Shown here piece by piece: positions 60,914 through 64,000 of a stretch of 64,000 bases of DNA. The position numbers were made by a program, and so were the translations under genes. Under the pieces are notes generated by a model. It had not been told where the DNA came from, searched no databases, and worked only from the letters and a program-made list of their open reading frames with translations. The DNA lies in NCBI GenBank assembly GCA_963756115.1, contig CAVWMN010000003.1, positions 744,001 through 808,000 on the forward strand, read 5' to 3'. Position 1 is the first letter of the stretch. Every line of letters starts with the position of its first letter. The stretch comes from JTS-RE37 sp963756115. Its GTDB lineage: Bacteria > Bacteroidota > Bacteroidia > Flavobacteriales > Flavobacteriaceae.

Positions 60914-63184
60914 ATGAAACCAAATCTACCCTCCAAGTTTGCTTATTTCATTATGGCGTTTTCTTTTTTGGGAATGTCCTCACTCCAAGGCCAGGTTCTG
61001 AACGCCCCCACCGCGGCTCCCAACCAGAGCCCGCCCCCAGGTATCACCCCCTGGAATAAAGCCTGTGCTTCCGTAAGTTTTAACGATTACTGGGTGGAAT
61101 TTACCTGGAGCCCTCCCCTGGTAAACAGTTCCAATGAATTTATCCTGGAACTTTCCGATGCCAGCGGGAGTTTTGCCGCTGCCGTGGAACTGGCCCGGGA
61201 CGGCACGAAAAATACGACATTCGATTTTTTCTTTCAATTTGCCCTGCCGCCCGATACCCGGGGGGAAGGTTATAAAATGCGGGTGAGAAGCACCAACCCG
61301 GCCAAAACAAGCGCGGCCTCTGTGGCCTATCCTATGTATTACCGGGATTATGATGAGGCTATCCTGATCAGTCCAAACGGTGACGGGAACATCCCCCCGG
61401 GGGGTACCCTGGAACTTTGCGATGGCAACTCAGTAACCCTGGCTCCGCATAATATACCAAACAGTTCATCCTATCAGTATAACTGGTACAAAAGCTCCAG
61501 TTTGATCGTTGGGGAAAAAAGCAATTCCCTGCTGGTATCTACTGCCGGCATGTATCAGGTAGAGATCGATTACGGGGCTTGTTCCACAGCAGGAGGAGGG
61601 ACCTTGTCCAATGCTATCGACATTACTACGGGTGCCAGTCTCGGCATCGCCATTAACCCTCCTGTAAAGACTTCCCTTTGTTCGGGGGAAACCCAGCCGC
61701 TAAACGCCAATATAACAGGCCAGGGCCTGACCTATACCTGGTACAGGGATAACACAGCGATTACAGCCCCCGCGATTGATGCAGACACATATATTGTGGA
61801 TGCTTCTGTTCCCGGATTCGAAGGAGCTTATCAGGTTGAGATCGAAGGGCCGGGAACCTGCCTGGAACGGTCCGCTGCCATTACCATCACCAATGCCGGT
61901 AACTTCACAGTAAGCCGTGATAATCCTGCAAATGTTGTGGTCCTGCCAGGGCAGCCCCAAACACTGAGTGTAACAACCGATGCCAGCAGCCCTGCTTTCC
62001 AATGGTATAAAGAAGGTGTCCCGGTTGCAGGGGAGACAGGGAGCTCAATACTTGTAAATGACTCCCAGGCGGGAACTTATTTTGCGCGCGTATCTTTGAG
62101 TGGGGGACCTTGTTCCTCAACAGCGATAGACTCGGAAAATACCGTTGTGGTTATTCCCGACTCATTTGAAATAACGATAGCCTATGCAACTGCCTATACC
62201 TCCTGTCAAAATACCAGCATTGTGTTGGAGATCGGTTCCATTACAGCAGTGGATACAGCTGGAGGACAAACCGATGTTACCGCTGACCTGAAGTCAGATT
62301 TCAGCTACCAGTGGAAAAAGGACGGCAATGTCATTGCCGGCGCCACAGCTGAAACGCTTAGCCTTACCACTATTAACGAAAATGGCGACTATACTGTGGA
62401 TGCAGCATTGAGCACCTATAATTCCACATCCGATTCGCTGTCCGTTCAACTCCTGGTCAACGAAACTTTGACACTAAACGCCACCAGCCTCATCAGTTGT
62501 GGCCCTTCAGAAGATATCACCCTCAGCACGGATACCAGCCTTACCGGCGAGAGCTATAACTGGTTCCGGGACGGGGTGAACCTCAATGTGGTAAGTGAGG
62601 CACTGGTTGTTATACAACCCGGAACATACCAATTGGTTTTAGACCGGAATGGATGCCCCCTGGGTTCCAACGAGGTGGTCATAGCACCCCTGGATGAAGA
62701 GTTGATCACAGTAGACCCGGGAACCGAAATCATTTTCCCTGAAGGCGGCTCCAGGACTGTCAGTGCCTCCGGAGGCGAATCGTACCGATGGTATGACGCC
62801 AATAATGTGGAGATGAGTGCAAGTTCCTCGGTTACCTTTACGGAAGAAGGTAATTATATCCTTATAGCTACCATCGGAAATTGTGAAATAAGCAGGGAGC
62901 TCACGGTTTCCTACCTGGATACGTTTAAGGTACCTAACGTTATTACCGTAAACGGAGACGGGATCAATGATCTTTGGATCCTTCCCAACTCCTACTCCAA
63001 AAAGGAAGATATCAACGTAGTCATTTATACTGACAATGGCGTGGAAGTCTTTAATGCAAACGATTATCAAAATAACTGGCCTCAGTCAACTACCTCATTC
63101 CCCAAACAAAATATGGTCTTTTTCTACAAGATCAAGAAGGCGGCCGAGGTCCTGAAGCAAGGTACAATAACTGTAATACGCTAA
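60914..63184 (+). CDS. Secreted multi-Ig-repeat protein with type B T9SS sorting domain
   Basis: A 756-residue secreted protein. A signal peptide (about residues 1-27) precedes a fibronectin-like segment and then about six Ig-like modules, each marked by a W in a strand such as YNWYKSSS, YTWYRDN, FQWYKEGV, YQWKKDGN, YNWFRDGV and YRWYDANN. The C-terminal about 85 residues are a gliding-motility-associated (type B) sorting domain: VPNVITVNGDGINDLWILPN and VVIYTDNGVEVFNAND. It should be exported by the type IX secretion system and stay at or leave the cell surface. The PorP/SprF gene 15 bases downstream is the usual partner for such proteins. Confidence 0.88.
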   Translation: MKPNLPSKFAYFIMAFSFLGMSSLQGQVLNAPTAAPNQSPPPGITPWNKACASVSFNDYWVEFTWSPPLVNSSNEFILELSDASGSFAAAVELARDGTKNTTFDFFFQFALPPDTRGEGYKMRVRSTNPAKTSAASVAYPMYYRDYDEAILISPNGDGNIPPGGTLELCDGNSVTLAPHNIPNSSSYQYNWYKSSSLIVGEKSNSLLVSTAGMYQVEIDYGACSTAGGGTLSNAIDITTGASLGIAINPPVKTSLCSGETQPLNANITGQGLTYTWYRDNTAITAPAIDADTYIVDASVPGFEGAYQVEIEGPGTCLERSAAITITNAGNFTVSRDNPANVVVLPGQPQTLSVTTDASSPAFQWYKEGVPVAGETGSSILVNDSQAGTYFARVSLSGGPCSSTAIDSENTVVVIPDSFEITIAYATAYTSCQNTSIVLEIGSITAVDTAGGQTDVTADLKSDFSYQWKKDGNVIAGATAETLSLTTINENGDYTVDAALSTYNSTSDSLSVQLLVNETLTLNATSLISCGPSEDITLSTDTSLTGESYNWFRDGVNLNVVSEALVVIQPGTYQLVLDRNGCPLGSNEVVIAPLDEELITVDPGTEIIFPEGGSRTVSASGGESYRWYDANNVEMSASSSVTFTEEGNYILIATIGNCEISRELTVSYLDTFKVPNVITVNGDGINDLWILPNSYSKKEDINVVIYTDNGVEVFNANDYQNNWPQSTTSFPKQNMVFFYKIKKAAEVLKQGTITVIR

Positions 63185-63199
63185 GCTTATAATTATAAC

Positions 63200-64000
63200 A
63201 TGAAGCATAGATTACTATATCTGATACTCATCCTCTTCGCGTTCACCAATGCGACCGCGCAAGATGAGAACCCGTATGTAACTTATGATGTTCCTTCCCA
63301 GAACCTCCTTAAGTTTAACCGGTTCCTCATAAATCCCACCTTTTCCACGGTACGGGAGGATAAGTCCTATATTAATCTTTTACACAGAAACCAATCGGTA
63401 GCTTTTGATGACAACAACCAGACCTATTTCCTTAGTTACAGCGGAAGGGTCAATGACCGAACGGGGTTGGGGCTTAGCCTTTATACCCAGCAAGTGGGGA
63501 TCCTCAGTAATTATGGCGTGCTGGCAAATTACGCCTATGGCATCAAACTGAGCGATAAAAGCAATTTTACCTTTGGGGCCAACCTCTCTTATTACAGTAG
63601 TGGCTTTGATCAAAACAGGGCCAACCCTATAGAGAATGATCCGTTGCTGAATGGATTCCAGGACAGCTCCTTATTGTCCTTTCAACCGGGTTTCAATATA
63701 TCGTACGGGCAATTCGACTTTGGGGTGTTCGCTGAAAATCTTTTTGATTACAATCTCAAGAGCAGCGAGTCCCTGACAGATTTTAAAGACAAGACCTTTT
63801 CAAGCCATTTGCAATATACCTATCCGTTTAAAAGCGGGGACGGGATATTTCAGGATGCCCGCTTAATGCCGCTGGCACGGGTACGCATGGCAGGACAGGA
63901 AGATGTCGTGCTCGGCGGAAACCTTATCCTGGATCTCCCTAAACTGGGCTGGCTGCAAGGTGGGTACGACAGCTTCTATGGAGCTTCTGCCGGTATAGGG
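63200..64000 (+). CDS. PorP/SprF family type IX secretion system outer-membrane protein, partial
   Basis: Beta-barrel outer-membrane protein cut by the right window edge after 267 codons. The signal peptide MKHRLLYLILILFAFTNATA ends with AQDE, followed by the family hallmarks FLINPTFSTVREDKSYINL (N-P-A/T near the start), ATYSGR-like SYSGRVNDRTGLGLSLY, and a predicted run of beta strands (FTFGANLSYYSSGFDQN). PorP/SprF proteins anchor or help export type B T9SS cargo; this one follows its likely cargo gene by 15 bases. Confidence 0.92.
   Translation, partial: MKHRLLYLILILFAFTNATAQDENPYVTYDVPSQNLLKFNRFLINPTFSTVREDKSYINLLHRNQSVAFDDNNQTYFLSYSGRVNDRTGLGLSLYTQQVGILSNYGVLANYAYGIKLSDKSNFTFGANLSYYSSGFDQNRANPIENDPLLNGFQDSSLLSFQPGFNISYGQFDFGVFAENLFDYNLKSSESLTDFKDKTFSSHLQYTYPFKSGDGIFQDARLMPLARVRMAGQEDVVLGGNLILDLPKLGWLQGGYDSFYGASAGIG

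Overview
The window looks like chromosomal DNA of a Flavobacteriaceae bacterium (phylum Bacteroidota), probably marine. The evidence is a type IX secretion type B protein followed by a PorP/SprF partner (60914 to the right edge), several small or hypothetical families typical of flavobacteria (DUF5687, DUF6427, DUF6341, DUF4254, DUF4837, DUF4175, DUF6747), and recurrent TAnnTTTG -7 promoter elements a few bases upstream of start codons. I saw no tRNA, rRNA, CRISPR array or insertion sequence. The genus cannot be fixed from the sequence alone.

Layout. 1-2157: ABC exporter (ATPase cut by the window edge, plus DUF5687 permease). 2275-3324: PaaE-like flavin/2Fe-2S reductase. 3490-5818: an arsenosugar-type cluster (DUF2064 nucleotidyl/glycosyltransferase-like protein, AhpD-like peroxidase, radical SAM ArsS), followed by a TetR regulator. 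6725-10893: GT9 glycosyltransferase broken by a frameshift, DUF4254, DUF6427, DUF6341 and purD. 10960-33671: a large surface-polysaccharide (O-antigen or capsule type) locus. Its left arm makes UDP-xylose (uxs, ugd) and carries a WecA/TagO-type initiating transferase and three GT2 enzymes. Its right arm is one long minus-strand run: DUF6909-like protein, wzz, rfbB, rfbA, rfbC, rfbD, a WbdD-like methyltransferase-kinase, a metallo-beta-lactamase-fold lipoprotein, wzx, wzy and a ligase. Two plus-strand genes bracket the right arm (17403-20372 and 33901-35217). They share an ILEI/FAM3-like domain joined to a GDPD-like phosphodiesterase domain, and the first also carries an OpgB-type phosphoglycerol transferase. 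Together they suggest glycerophosphate decoration and editing of the polysaccharide, which I consider the most novel content here.

35278-47888: housekeeping and envelope genes: GH3-family adenylating enzyme, M23 peptidase, tatA, a SPOR-TPR-PD40-OmpA protein (frameshifted), DUF6747 and DUF4837 proteins, LysM lytic transglycosylase, pgk, holB, a DoxX-like protein and an OmpH-like lipoprotein. 48130-54792: methyltransferase, mnmG, ybeY and DUF4175 on the minus strand. Two 16-bp parS-like palindromes flank mnmG, one of them inside the last codons of ybeY, which suggests the region is origin-proximal. 55030-60625: gltX, an SPFH protein, three small envelope-stress-type proteins and glnS. 60914-64000: the T9SS type B Ig-repeat protein and its PorP/SprF partner.

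Two genes (GT9 at 6725-7760, OmpA at 38675-41156) each contain exactly one extra base relative to an intact reading frame. These may be real pseudogenes or residual indel errors in the sequence.
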